Under the pieces are notes generated by a model that saw only the letters and a list, made by a program, of their open reading frames with translations, ran no database searches and was not told the origin of the DNA. From Actinomyces respiraculi (GTDB lineage: Bacteria; Actinomycetota; Actinomycetes; Actinomycetales; Actinomycetaceae), in contig NZ_CP063989.1 in assembly GCF_014595995.2 (NCBI RefSeq), forward strand, positions 1,302,001-1,366,000: a DNA stretch of 64,000 bases, written 5' to 3'. Position numbers and translations under genes: made by a program. Below, piece after piece: positions 9,717 to 16,614 of this stretch. How positions within the stretch are numbered: position 1 is the first letter of the stretch; each line of letters opens with the position of its first letter.

Positions 9717-10145
9717 TCAGCGCGCGTCCTGGCCGGGCAGCCCCTGGACCAGGGTGCGCCCCCAGGCGCGCACCGCCGCCTGCTCGCCGTCGGCCAGGGG
9801 CCCCTGGAACGAGGAGACGAGGAAGCTGTGGCAGGCCACGTCCACCCGGCCGTGCACCCGGTGGAGCCGCTTGGCGGCGTCCTTGGCGGCTGACCCGCTC
9901 AACCAGCTGCGCCCGGTGACGGTGTCGGCGGCCGCGAGGCGCGCCGCAGGTGGGATCGTTGCCGCGTCCAGCCACTCGCGGATCCCGGTCGAGGGGGGCG
10001 TCGGGGCGCCACGCTTGGCCGCCTGGGCCCGGCTGACGGCCGAGGGCAGGCGCCGGTTGTGAGTGGGGGCGGCCAGCACCAGCAGATCGAGGTCCTCGGG
10101 CAGCGTGCGGGGCGCGTCCGGGACCTCAAGGACCCGGGTACTCAC
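9717..10145 (-). pseudogene. Flavodoxin-like protein lacking the FMN-binding N-terminus
   Basis: The 142 codons match the middle and end of actinobacterial flavodoxins: VLEVPDAPRTLPEDLDLLVL, then APTHN, GIREWLDA and SGSAAKDAAKRL. The normal first 30-35 residues, which hold beta-1 and the phosphate-binding loop (usually like ESMFGNT), are missing. The frame is closed by a stop 6 codons upstream, and the start region lies inside the 3' end of the merR gene in another frame. The likely explanation is a deletion that removed the end of merR and the start of the flavodoxin gene. A small functional protein from GTG 10145 cannot be excluded, but it could not bind FMN in the usual way. Confidence 0.65.
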
Positions 10146-10536
10146 CCCCGCGCTGTCGCGTCACCTCGGCCAGGTGTTCCCGGGCCCGGGCCAGGGCAGT
10201 ACTCAGGTCGTCGACGACGGCGCCCTGGCAGGCGCCCTCAGGGGAGAGGGACGACGAGGTGCCCGGGTCAGTGCCTGTGTCAGTGCCTGTGTCAGTGCCC
10301 GTGCCCGCCTCAGCACCGGTGGGAGGGGCTGTGCCGTCAAGCACGCGGCCGACGGCCTCCAGCGGGACGCCGGCCTGCGCCAGCCAGCGGATCCGCGAGA
10401 GCCGGGCCACGTGGCTGAGGTCGTAGTCCCGCCAGCCAGCCCGCTGGGCCGGCACCGGCAGCAGACCCAGGTGATGGTAGTAGCGGACGGCGCGGACGGT
10501 GGTGCCGGTCAGGGCGGCAAGCTCGGCGACGCGCAT
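10126..10536 (-). CDS. MerR-family regulator, probably truncated at the C-terminus
   Basis: 136 aa. The N-terminal MerR helix-turn-helix is complete (MRVAELAALTGTTVRAVRYY, then HHLGLLPVP and DLSHVARLSRIRWL). The remainder is a Gly/Thr/Asp repeat tract (about residues 79-92) and a short helix (DLSTALARAREHLAEV). MerR proteins of this kind often run to 200-250 aa with an effector domain, which is absent here. The 3' end overlaps the start of the decayed flavodoxin by 20 nt. A related complete gene probably controlled the flavodoxin before a deletion. DNA binding may survive, but ligand sensing is doubtful. Confidence 0.7.
   Translation of the reverse strand: MRVAELAALTGTTVRAVRYYHHLGLLPVPAQRAGWRDYDLSHVARLSRIRWLAQAGVPLEAVGRVLDGTAPPTGAEAGTGTDTGTDTGTDPGTSSSLSPEGACQGAVVDDLSTALARAREHLAEVTRQRGGEYPGP
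10267..10302. repeat. 12-bp tandem repeat inside the merR gene (3 units)
   Basis: GTCAGTGCCTGT is repeated at 10267-10278 and 10279-10290, with a one-base variant at 10291-10302. On the coding (minus) strand it gives the GTDTGTDTGTD tract. The unit keeps the frame, so copy-number change would only lengthen the linker. Confidence 0.85.
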
Positions 10537-10566
10537 GGGTTGAGGACAGGGCGTGGTCGGGCGGGC

Positions 10567-11487
10567 TCACAGGTCGGTGTCGGCCACCGCGAAGGTGTCA
10601 CAGGCCTGCACCGAGCCCTGCTGCATGCCGACGGTGAACCAGCGCACGCGCTGCTCGGAGGCACCGTGGGTCCAGGAGTCCGCGTTGACCCCGACGCCTG
10701 AACGCTCCTGGATGTGGTCGTCGCCCACGGCCTCGGCGGCGTCAATGGCGCTATGCACCTGCGCCTGGGTGGGCTCGACGAGGAAGGGCACCCCGGTGTC
10801 GGGGTCCACGGTGGAGGACGCATAGTGCACCCACAGCCCGGCGTAGCAGTCGGCCTGCAGCTCCAGGCGCACCGAATCGCTCGTCGCACCGGTCCCGGAG
10901 CGGTCGGCGCTGCGCATCGTGCCCAGGAGGTTCTGGATGTGGTGGCCGAACTCGTGGGCCACGATGTACTCCTCCGCCAGCGGTGTGTCGGCGGCACCCA
11001 GCGTCGAGGTCATCTGGCTGAAGAAGCTCATGTCGAGGTAGACGGTGGAGTCGCCCGGGCAGTAGAAGGGCCCAGCGGCGGAGGAGGCTGTCCCGCAGGC
11101 CGTGCTGATCTGGGCGCCGTCCCACAGGTGGAAGTCCGGCTTGGCGTAAGCGGTGCCGGTCTGTGCGGCGAGCTGCTCGCCCCACACGGCGTCCAGTGAC
11201 TCCGCTGTCGAGACCATCCGGCACTGGGTGTAGGAGTTGGCGGCCTCGCCGGAGGTGCACATCGAGACGTCAATGGGTGAGACGGCCGAGTTGCCCGGAG
11301 CTGACTGCCCGGCACCTGAGGAGGTGTCGAGCAGTCCGGTGAGGTCGATACCTGTGAGTTGGGAGAGCAGCAGGACGGCGACCACGGTGATGACCGAGCC
11401 GCCGCCGACGAGCGCGCCCCGTCGGCCGGAGCCTGCGGAGGTCGACACCCGGTTCGGGTCGGTCTTGATATCGCGATTGAAGGACAT
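10567..11487 (-). CDS. Neutral zinc metallopeptidase, YpfJ family
   Basis: 306 aa membrane-anchored protease of the PF04228 family. Residues 1-25 are cytoplasmic, one membrane helix follows (about 27-46, GGGSVITVVAVLLLSQL), then the extracellular domain. The zinc site is HEFGHH, with a downstream acidic ligand region (RLELQADCYAGLW). Paired cysteines (SMCTSG, YTQCRM, STACGT, FYCPGD) suggest disulfides. The start is the ATG at 11487, because the open frame farther upstream is antisense to pyrD. It is divergent from pyrD with overlapping promoters (-10-like TACGCT on this strand at 11540-11545). The physiological substrate is unknown. Confidence 0.92.
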   Translation of the reverse strand: MSFNRDIKTDPNRVSTSAGSGRRGALVGGGSVITVVAVLLLSQLTGIDLTGLLDTSSGAGQSAPGNSAVSPIDVSMCTSGEAANSYTQCRMVSTAESLDAVWGEQLAAQTGTAYAKPDFHLWDGAQISTACGTASSAAGPFYCPGDSTVYLDMSFFSQMTSTLGAADTPLAEEYIVAHEFGHHIQNLLGTMRSADRSGTGATSDSVRLELQADCYAGLWVHYASSTVDPDTGVPFLVEPTQAQVHSAIDAAEAVGDDHIQERSGVGVNADSWTHGASEQRVRWFTVGMQQGSVQACDTFAVADTDL

Positions 11488-11539
11488 GAGAGCCTCGAGT
11501 CGTCGCGGAGGGATGGCGTTTGACGCGCCGGTCCCTCTC

Positions 11540-11559
11540 AGCGTAACCGTGGGTACCCT
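11540..11559. promoter_or_regulatory. Divergent -10 elements for ypfJ-like gene and pyrD
   Basis: On the minus strand TACGCT (11540-11545) should give a leader of about 46 nt for the metallopeptidase. On the plus strand TACCCT (11554-11559) lies 6 nt before the pyrD GTG. The -10 elements are only 8 bp apart, so the two polymerases cannot occupy both promoters at once. Confidence 0.5.
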
Positions 11560-11565
11560 GGTGCC

Positions 11566-12612
11566 GTGCTCTACCACCTGCTGTACTCGACCGTGCTTAC
11601 TCGCATCGACCCCGAGGTCATTCACGACGTCGTCGTGCGTGGCCTGAGTGTTGCTCAGCGGGTTCCCTTCGCCCGCGACGTCATCCGTCAGGCCTTCGGA
11701 CGCCGCCCGGCCTTCCCGGTCCCCAGTGCCAACCAGGGAGGTCCGTTCGCCCGGCCCGTGCCCGGGGTCCTGGGTCTGGCCGCAGGCATGGACAAGGAGG
11801 GTGAGGTCGTCGAGGCCATGGACATGCTCGGCTTCGGCTTCGTCGAGGTCGGCACCTTCACCGCCCAGCCGCAGCCCGGCAACGACAAGCCACGCATGTG
11901 GCGCTACCCGCAGATGCTCGCCATCCGCAACCGCATGGGCTTCAACAACCACGGTGCGGATGCCGCCGCCCGCCGCCTGCGCGAGCTGCGCTCGAGTGTG
12001 CGTGGCCGCAGCATCGTCGTCGGAGCCAACATCGGCAAGACTAAGGCCGTTGACCTGGCCGACGCGGTCGAGGACTACCGTTACTCGGCCTCCCGCGTGG
12101 CTCGCTGGGCGGACTACCTCGTGGTCAACGTCTCCAGCCCCAACACTCCGGGGCTGCGCACCCTGCAGAATGTCGAGACGCTGCGCCCCATCCTCGTCGC
12201 CGTGCGCGAGGCCGCGGACGCCGCGGCCGGCCGCCACGTGCCGCTGCTGGTCAAGATCGCCCCGGACCTCGCCGACGAGGACGTCGACGCCGTCGCCGAC
12301 CTCGTACTCGACATGGGCCTGGACGGTGTGGTCGCCACGAACACGACCATCGACCACGACCTCGGTGAGGGAGGGCTCTCCGGCGCCCCGCTGCTGCCGC
12401 GCTCCCTCGAGGTTGTGCGCCGCCTGCGCTCCCGGCTGGGCGAGGAGCCGACCATCATCGGCGTCGGCGGCATCTCCTCGCTCATGGACGCCGAGCTCAT
12501 GCTCGACGCCGGAGCCGACCTACTCCAGGCCTACACGGCCTTCATCTACAACGGCCCTGCCTGGCCGGGCCGCATCAACCGCGTCCTGTCCACCACCCGC
12601 CGCGCCCGGTGA
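11566..12612 (+). CDS. pyrD: Dihydroorotate dehydrogenase (quinone), class 2
   Basis: 348 aa flavoenzyme of pyrimidine synthesis that oxidises dihydroorotate to orotate, passing electrons to membrane quinone. The N-terminal helical segment LYHLLYSTVLTRIDPEVIHD is the membrane-associating extension of class 2 enzymes. FMN and substrate motifs: LAAGMDKEGE, VEVGTFTAQPQPGNDKPRMW, NRMGFNNHGAD, VVNVSSPNTPGL (catalytic Ser), LVKIAPDL, ATNTTI, GGLSGAPL and IIGVGGISS. It starts with GTG, and the -10-like TACCCT is 6 nt upstream, so the mRNA is probably leaderless. It is a stand-alone gene. Confidence 0.97.
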   Translation: MLYHLLYSTVLTRIDPEVIHDVVVRGLSVAQRVPFARDVIRQAFGRRPAFPVPSANQGGPFARPVPGVLGLAAGMDKEGEVVEAMDMLGFGFVEVGTFTAQPQPGNDKPRMWRYPQMLAIRNRMGFNNHGADAAARRLRELRSSVRGRSIVVGANIGKTKAVDLADAVEDYRYSASRVARWADYLVVNVSSPNTPGLRTLQNVETLRPILVAVREAADAAAGRHVPLLVKIAPDLADEDVDAVADLVLDMGLDGVVATNTTIDHDLGEGGLSGAPLLPRSLEVVRRLRSRLGEEPTIIGVGGISSLMDAELMLDAGADLLQAYTAFIYNGPAWPGRINRVLSTTRRAR

Positions 12613-12645
12613 GGGGCCGGTGAGGACCCGGGGCCGCCCTGGTGC

Positions 12646-13674
12646 TCAGGCGCGGTTCGCGGCCTCCTGCTCCGCCCTGCGCGACGGCGAGCGGGTGAGC
12701 CCCGGGTCGCGCTCAACGACCTCGCCGAGCACCGAGTCGATGGCGTCCATGACGTCCTGACCCAGCACAACGCCCGAGGCCTTGACGTTCTCCACCAGCT
12801 GCTCCGGGCGCGAGGCACCCACGAGCGCCGCCGACACGTTGGGGTTCTGCAGCACCCACGCCACCGCCAGCTGGGCCATGGTGAGCCCCGCCTCCTGGGC
12901 GACCGGACGCAGCCCCTGCACCGCCGTGAGTACGGGCTCGGCCATCCAGTGGGCGATCATCTGCCTGCCGCCCTTGTCGTCCGTCGCGCGCGAGCCCGCC
13001 GGAGGCTGGGCGCCCGGCAGGTACTTGCCTGAGAGCACGCCCTCGGCCATCGGCGACCACACGACCTGGCCCATGCCCAGCTCAGCACAGGTCGGCACCA
13101 CCTCGGCCTCGATGACGCGCCACAGCATTGAGTACTGCGGCTGGTTCGACACCAGGCGCACGCCCATCTGCGTCGCCAGCTCCTGGCCCGCACGGATCTG
13201 CTCCGCCGTCCACTCCGAGACCCCCACGTACAGGGCCTTGCCCTGGTGCACCACGTCCGCGAAGGCACCGATCGTCTCCTCCAGCGGGGTGGAGTCGTCG
13301 AAGCGGTGGGCCTGGAGCAGGTCCACGTAGTCCGTGCCCAGACGGCGCAGGGAGCCCTCCAGGCCCCGCAGGATGTGCTTGCGTGAGAGTCCCGAGTCGT
13401 TGGCGCCCTTGGCGTCGATCGGGAAGTACACCTTGGTGAAGATCTCCAGGCCGTCGCGCCGCTCTCCCTTGAGCGCCCGCCCCAGAACCTCTTCCGCCTT
13501 GGTGTTGGCGTAGGTGTCCGCCGTGTCGAAACTCGTGATGCCCAGGTCCAGGGCTGTGCGCACACACTCAACAGCGGTGTCCGCCTCCACCTGGGAGCCG
13601 TGAGTGAGCCAATTGCCGTAGGTGATCTCCGTGACGCGCAGTCCGGAGCTGCCGAGATTGCGGTAAGCGACCAT
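12646..13674 (-). CDS. Aldo/keto reductase (KCNAB/YghZ-like)
   Basis: 342 aa NADPH-dependent oxidoreductase with the TIM-barrel tetrad visible: Asp in SFDTADTYAN, Tyr in the same segment, Lys in EIFTKVYFP, and His in LLQAHRFDDSTPLEET. The NADPH-binding C-terminal part is VGASRPEQLVENVKAS. The sequence is closest to voltage-gated potassium channel beta-subunit-like reductases. Substrate is unknown. The start is ATG 13674, with TAAAGT (minus strand, 13681-13686) 6 nt upstream, so transcription is probably leaderless. It is convergent with pyrD without an obvious terminator. Confidence 0.93.
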   Translation of the reverse strand: MVAYRNLGSSGLRVTEITYGNWLTHGSQVEADTAVECVRTALDLGITSFDTADTYANTKAEEVLGRALKGERRDGLEIFTKVYFPIDAKGANDSGLSRKHILRGLEGSLRRLGTDYVDLLQAHRFDDSTPLEETIGAFADVVHQGKALYVGVSEWTAEQIRAGQELATQMGVRLVSNQPQYSMLWRVIEAEVVPTCAELGMGQVVWSPMAEGVLSGKYLPGAQPPAGSRATDDKGGRQMIAHWMAEPVLTAVQGLRPVAQEAGLTMAQLAVAWVLQNPNVSAALVGASRPEQLVENVKASGVVLGQDVMDAIDSVLGEVVERDPGLTRSPSRRAEQEAANRA

Positions 13675-13741
13675 GTCCCCACTTTACGTGTACTGACGAC
13701 GGACGTGAGGCACGCCGGCCCCACATTCCGTCGGCCTCGAC

Positions 13742-13803
13742 CTCTTCGTTTTGCTCTCGAAGGTCCGGCAAAGCCCCGGGGTGTTCGAGAGCGAAGCGAG
13801 GAG
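13742..13803. repeat. Minimal copy of the intergenic inverted-repeat family (element A)
   Basis: CTCTTCGTTTTGCTCTCGAA (13742-13761) and TTCGAGAGCGAAGCGAGGAG (13784-13803) are inverted copies, matching at 17 of 20 positions and separated by 22 bp. The same ends bound the larger elements at 19245-20037 and 57976-58509. It lies in the 389-bp non-coding gap 13675-14063, which otherwise holds the TTGTCCACA pair and a GGT-rich tract (about 13917-13955). I see no gene in the gap. Confidence 0.75.
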
Positions 13804-13849
13804 TTGGGCCGACGGCGGGTGGGTCGCTGCGTGGGTCCTTGGGGTTGGG

Positions 13850-13917
13850 TTGTCCACAGGTGGCTGGCCAGGGACACAATCGGTCCCGACCCGCCGCGAC
13901 GTAGCAGGTTGTCCACA
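13850..13917 (+). other. Two TTGTCCACA (DnaA-box-like) sites
   Basis: TTGTCCACA occurs at 13850-13858 and 13909-13917, both followed by GGTGG, 59 bp apart. It matches the actinobacterial DnaA-box consensus. Two sites without dnaA, dnaN or parAB nearby do not make an origin. They could titrate DnaA or be part of a local duplication. Confidence 0.4.
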
Positions 13918-14063
13918 GGTGGTGGGTTTGTGGTGGTGGTTGTGGTGGTGGCGTGGTTAGGCTCGGGGTGTTCCTGGCCCGGGGGCAGGGGCGATGGTGC
14001 CTTCCTTGTGTCCCCCGGGTGTCCCTCTTTCTCTTTGACGCTCCCCCCTGGTGGTGATCCCTG

Positions 14064-14924
14064 ATGAGCCTTCGTTTCCTGCGGCCCGACCCGCACGGTA
14101 GGACCGACGAGCCCGGCCAGGCCGGCCAGGCTGGCGTGGCCGACTCGCCTGGCCTGGCCGGCTTGGCCGGCTCGTGCGGTCTGGTCGTTGACGTGCGTGG
14201 TGGGCAGGCCGACGACGTCGAGGCCGTTGCTCAGGCGCGGCGTGCGTGGCGGCGGTTCCTGGTGCTCATGGTCGTGCTCGTGGTGGTGTGTGCTGCTGCT
14301 GGGGCCGGGGCGGCGCGCTGGTGGAGCAGCCACCGGCCGCGCGATCCCTACCCGTGGGAGACGTCGGTGGCCTCCAACTACCGGCCACCCACCACCACAC
14401 CCACGCCTGAGCTCACGCCTGAGCCGACGCCGACGTCGACGTCGACATCGTCAAGCCTGCTGTCGGCTGAGGAGCAGGCCCTGCGCGAGGCGGCCCTGGC
14501 CACGCCCGCACCCGAGCGGCCCGCCACCATCGACCAGTTCACCCCCGAGGGCGCCATCGCCGCCGCCGAGTACTTCATGGCGCTCTACCCCTACGTCCAC
14601 GCCACAGGCGACTTGAGCGCCTGGCAGGCCATGAGTACCCAGGACTGCCAGTACTGCAGCAACATCAGCGACAGGGTCACCCGCCTGCACCAGGGCGGGG
14701 GATGGTGGGACCCCTGGCAGCACGAGCTCACCGTCACCGAGTACGGCACCTCCCAAGATGACGACACCATCTGGGTCGTGGCTGTGACCATCTCCTACCC
14801 GGCGAGCATGAAACATGACGGCGTAGGCGGGAGCACAGCGACATCGCCCGACACGGCGTCTCTGTACATCCAGGTGCACTGGACAGGGCAGTCATGGCTC
14901 GTCGAGGAAGGACAGGCGGCATGA
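14064..14924 (+). CDS. DUF6318 family membrane-anchored protein
   Basis: 286 aa. A cytoplasmic segment rich in Gly/Ala (about 12-45, encoded by a large inverted repeat) is followed by one membrane helix (about residues 67-87, FLVLMVVLVVVCAAAGAGAA). Next comes a Pro/Thr/Ser linker (about 105-132) and the extracellular DUF6318 domain (about 150-286). The domain has the family hallmark TPEGAIAAAEYFMALYPYVH followed by a CQYC pair. The function of the family is unknown; it is common in Actinomyces. The start is uncertain: the first 45 codons may be non-native, and translation could begin nearer the membrane helix. The stop overlaps the next gene (ATGA), so they form a unit. Confidence 0.78.
   Translation: MSLRFLRPDPHGRTDEPGQAGQAGVADSPGLAGLAGSCGLVVDVRGGQADDVEAVAQARRAWRRFLVLMVVLVVVCAAAGAGAARWWSSHRPRDPYPWETSVASNYRPPTTTPTPELTPEPTPTSTSTSSSLLSAEEQALREAALATPAPERPATIDQFTPEGAIAAAEYFMALYPYVHATGDLSAWQAMSTQDCQYCSNISDRVTRLHQGGGWWDPWQHELTVTEYGTSQDDDTIWVVAVTISYPASMKHDGVGGSTATSPDTASLYIQVHWTGQSWLVEEGQAA
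14105..14174. repeat. Long GC-rich inverted repeat at the 5' end of the DUF6318 gene
   Basis: Arms 14105-14131 and 14147-14174 are near-complementary (GAGCC-GGCC-AGGCCGGCC pattern on the left, its complement with small gaps on the right) around a 15-nt centre. The RNA would fold into a strong hairpin over codons 15-37, encoding only Gly/Ala/Gln/Leu-rich residues. This casts doubt on the annotated start or implies translational control. Confidence 0.65.
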
Positions 14925-15739
14925 ACATCTCGGAAATCCTCATGACACGTGTCCTGATCACTGGTATGGCGGCCCTCCTTCTCCTGCTGAGCGCACCGGC
15001 GGCTGCCGAGGAGGACGGCAACGGCGACAGTCTCGAATACACGGCCAACGCCGCTAACAACAGGGTCGTGGTCGAGCTGCATTCTCTGACGAACACGCCC
15101 GCGTCGGCGACGCACTACGAGCCAGAGTCCGACTCCCCGTCCTCTGCTGTGGCGGCTGTCAGAGTCTGGAGCACGTGCACGCCGACCACGCACGAGGTCA
15201 GGGTCGTCGGTCTCACCAAGAACCACGGCCGGGTCTGCGAGCCCGCGCCCGCCGTCCCGCTGGCCGACGAGGGCGCGCCCGTAAGCCTGACCGCCTCGGA
15301 CGTGTCCACCCTGCTGGTCGGCGGCTCGGGCCTGGTGCGCCAGCCACCCGGGGACCAGGTGATCGTGACCATGGACCTGATCGTCTACACCGACCCCTCA
15401 CCCCGGACCCTGACCACCACCATCGCCGGCACGACGGTCACGGTGGTGGCCACGCCCATCTCCTACACCTGGAGCTGGGGCGACGGCACCAGCACCACCA
15501 CCACCGACCCGGGCCGACCCTACCCCCACCAGAGCGTCGTCCACCGCTACCACAAACGCGACAACAACGTCGTCGTCAGCCTGACCACCACCTGGGCCGC
15601 CACCTACACCATCGACGGCCAGAGCACCACCAGACCCGTGACCGGCACCATCACCACCACCGAGACCTCCACCCCCTTCACCCTCATCCGCCTGACCTCC
15701 ATCCTGACCGACGACGCCGAAGAAGCCATGGGCCACTAA
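14921..15739 (+). CDS. Secreted PKD-domain protein
   Basis: 272 aa exported protein. The signal peptide has hydrophobic core VLITGMAALLLLLSAPAAAE and probable cleavage near residue 30. After about 120 residues without recognisable domain, including two cysteines (WSTC, RVCEP), a PKD-like beta-sandwich follows: the WSWGDGTSTTTTDPG segment, VVHRYHKRDNNVVVSLTTTW and YTIDG. PKD domains usually mediate surface protein or carbohydrate contacts. The start at 14921 overlaps the DUF6318 stop by 4 nt (ATGA). An alternative start at 14894 is less likely. The two genes form a two-gene operon of surface proteins of unknown role. Confidence 0.8.
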   Translation: MNISEILMTRVLITGMAALLLLLSAPAAAEEDGNGDSLEYTANAANNRVVVELHSLTNTPASATHYEPESDSPSSAVAAVRVWSTCTPTTHEVRVVGLTKNHGRVCEPAPAVPLADEGAPVSLTASDVSTLLVGGSGLVRQPPGDQVIVTMDLIVYTDPSPRTLTTTIAGTTVTVVATPISYTWSWGDGTSTTTTDPGRPYPHQSVVHRYHKRDNNVVVSLTTTWAATYTIDGQSTTRPVTGTITTTETSTPFTLIRLTSILTDDAEEAMGH

Positions 15740-15791
15740 CCCCACCAACCCCGCACGACCCAACGCCGGCCCCAAGACAACGTGCCACTCC

Positions 15792-15845
15792 CAGGACAAC
15801 GTGCTTGAGCGATTTCGGTGATCCATCGGCACGCACGTTGTCCTG
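15792..15845. repeat. 13-bp perfect inverted repeat after the PKD gene
   Basis: CAGGACAACGTGC (15792-15804) and GCACGTTGTCCTG (15833-15845) are perfectly inverted around 28 bp. A further partial direct copy (AGACAACGTGC) lies just upstream, near 15775. This looks more like the remains of a mobile element end or a binding site than a terminator. Confidence 0.55.
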
Positions 15846-15906
15846 CTGTATGCAGGTTGTCGATCGGCGCGATGGTGGGCCCGCGCCAGGACAGCGCCGT
15901 CACAGC

Positions 15907-15940
15907 GGTGGGCCCGCCCACCGGGGTGGACGGGCCCACA
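15907..15940. terminator. Bidirectional terminator between PKD gene and DUF3043 gene
   Basis: GTGGGCCCG (15908-15916) and CGGGCCCAC (15931-15939) pair perfectly, and the inner CCACC/GGTGG extends the stem. It lies between convergent genes. Confidence 0.6.
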
Positions 15941-15959
15941 AGCCAGACGGGCGGGCTGA

Positions 15960-16574
15960 TCAGGAGGGGAACTGACCCCGCCCGACCTGAGGCTTGGGCT
16001 GGCGCCAGCGCCGGGTCGTGAAGCAGCGGCCCAGGACGTACCAGGCGATCATGCCCTTGGCCCGCACCTCCTCACGCCCGAACTTCTTGTACAGCTGGCC
16101 GCGCACGCGGTACCAGCACCACACCGCGTCCACCAGCGCCAGGGCCAACAGACCGTAGATCGCGGTGAGCACCCAGAAGGAGATCACCGCCATCATCGTC
16201 GTCGAACGGATCGACAGGCCCACGATGATGAGCAGCATGAGCAGCGAGGCCGGCAGGAAGAGCTCGCCCACGGACCAGCGCGCGTCAATGTAGTCACGGA
16301 TGTAGCGACGCACCGGCCCCTTGTCACGCACCGGCAGGTAGCGGTCGTCACCGGTGATCATGGCCATGCGCTGACGCTCCCAGGCGGCGTCCTCCCGGGC
16401 ACGCTGCTCACGCTTGGCGGCCTTGCGGTCCGCGGGCACCACCGGGTGCAGGCCCCGGGCCTGCGCCTCCTTGCGCTTGGGCGTCGGGCGCCCCTTGCCG
16501 ACACTCTTCGTGCTCTCGACGGCTGCAGGCGACGGTGCGGGCTCCTGGCCCTTGTCCTTCTTGAACAGGTTCAC
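15960..16574 (-). CDS. DUF3043 family membrane protein
   Basis: 204 aa from the chosen GTG. The N-terminal third is hydrophilic and Lys/Arg-rich (RPTPKRKEAQARGLHPVVPA), then DRYLPVRDKGPVRRYIRDYI, the recognisable DUF3043 core. Two membrane helices follow (about residues 105-125 and 130-155), then a basic tail. The family is restricted to actinobacteria and its function is unknown. Start choice: a GTG at 16580 directly abuts the minus-strand TAGCCT (16581-16586), whereas the in-frame GTG at 16574 lies exactly 6 nt from it, the spacing seen at other leaderless genes here. It is divergent from the dipeptidase gene. Confidence 0.88.
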   Translation of the reverse strand: MNLFKKDKGQEPAPSPAAVESTKSVGKGRPTPKRKEAQARGLHPVVPADRKAAKREQRAREDAAWERQRMAMITGDDRYLPVRDKGPVRRYIRDYIDARWSVGELFLPASLLMLLIIVGLSIRSTTMMAVISFWVLTAIYGLLALALVDAVWCWYRVRGQLYKKFGREEVRAKGMIAWYVLGRCFTTRRWRQPKPQVGRGQFPS

Positions 16575-16580
16575 CCGCAC

Positions 16581-16607
16581 AGGCTACCGGCTCGGGGGCG
16601 CTACCCT
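16581..16607. promoter_or_regulatory. Back-to-back -10 elements, DUF3043 gene and dipeptidase
   Basis: TAGCCT on the minus strand (16581-16586) and TACCCT on the plus strand (16602-16607) lie 15 bp apart. Each is 6-7 nt from the start codon it serves, so both mRNAs would be leaderless and the -35 regions would overlap the opposite promoter. Confidence 0.55.
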
Positions 16608-16614
16608 GCACACC

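Noticed and set aside
13850..13917. Chromosomal origin of replication
   Set aside because: Only two DnaA-like boxes, no AT-rich unwinding element and no dnaA, dnaN or gyr genes nearby.
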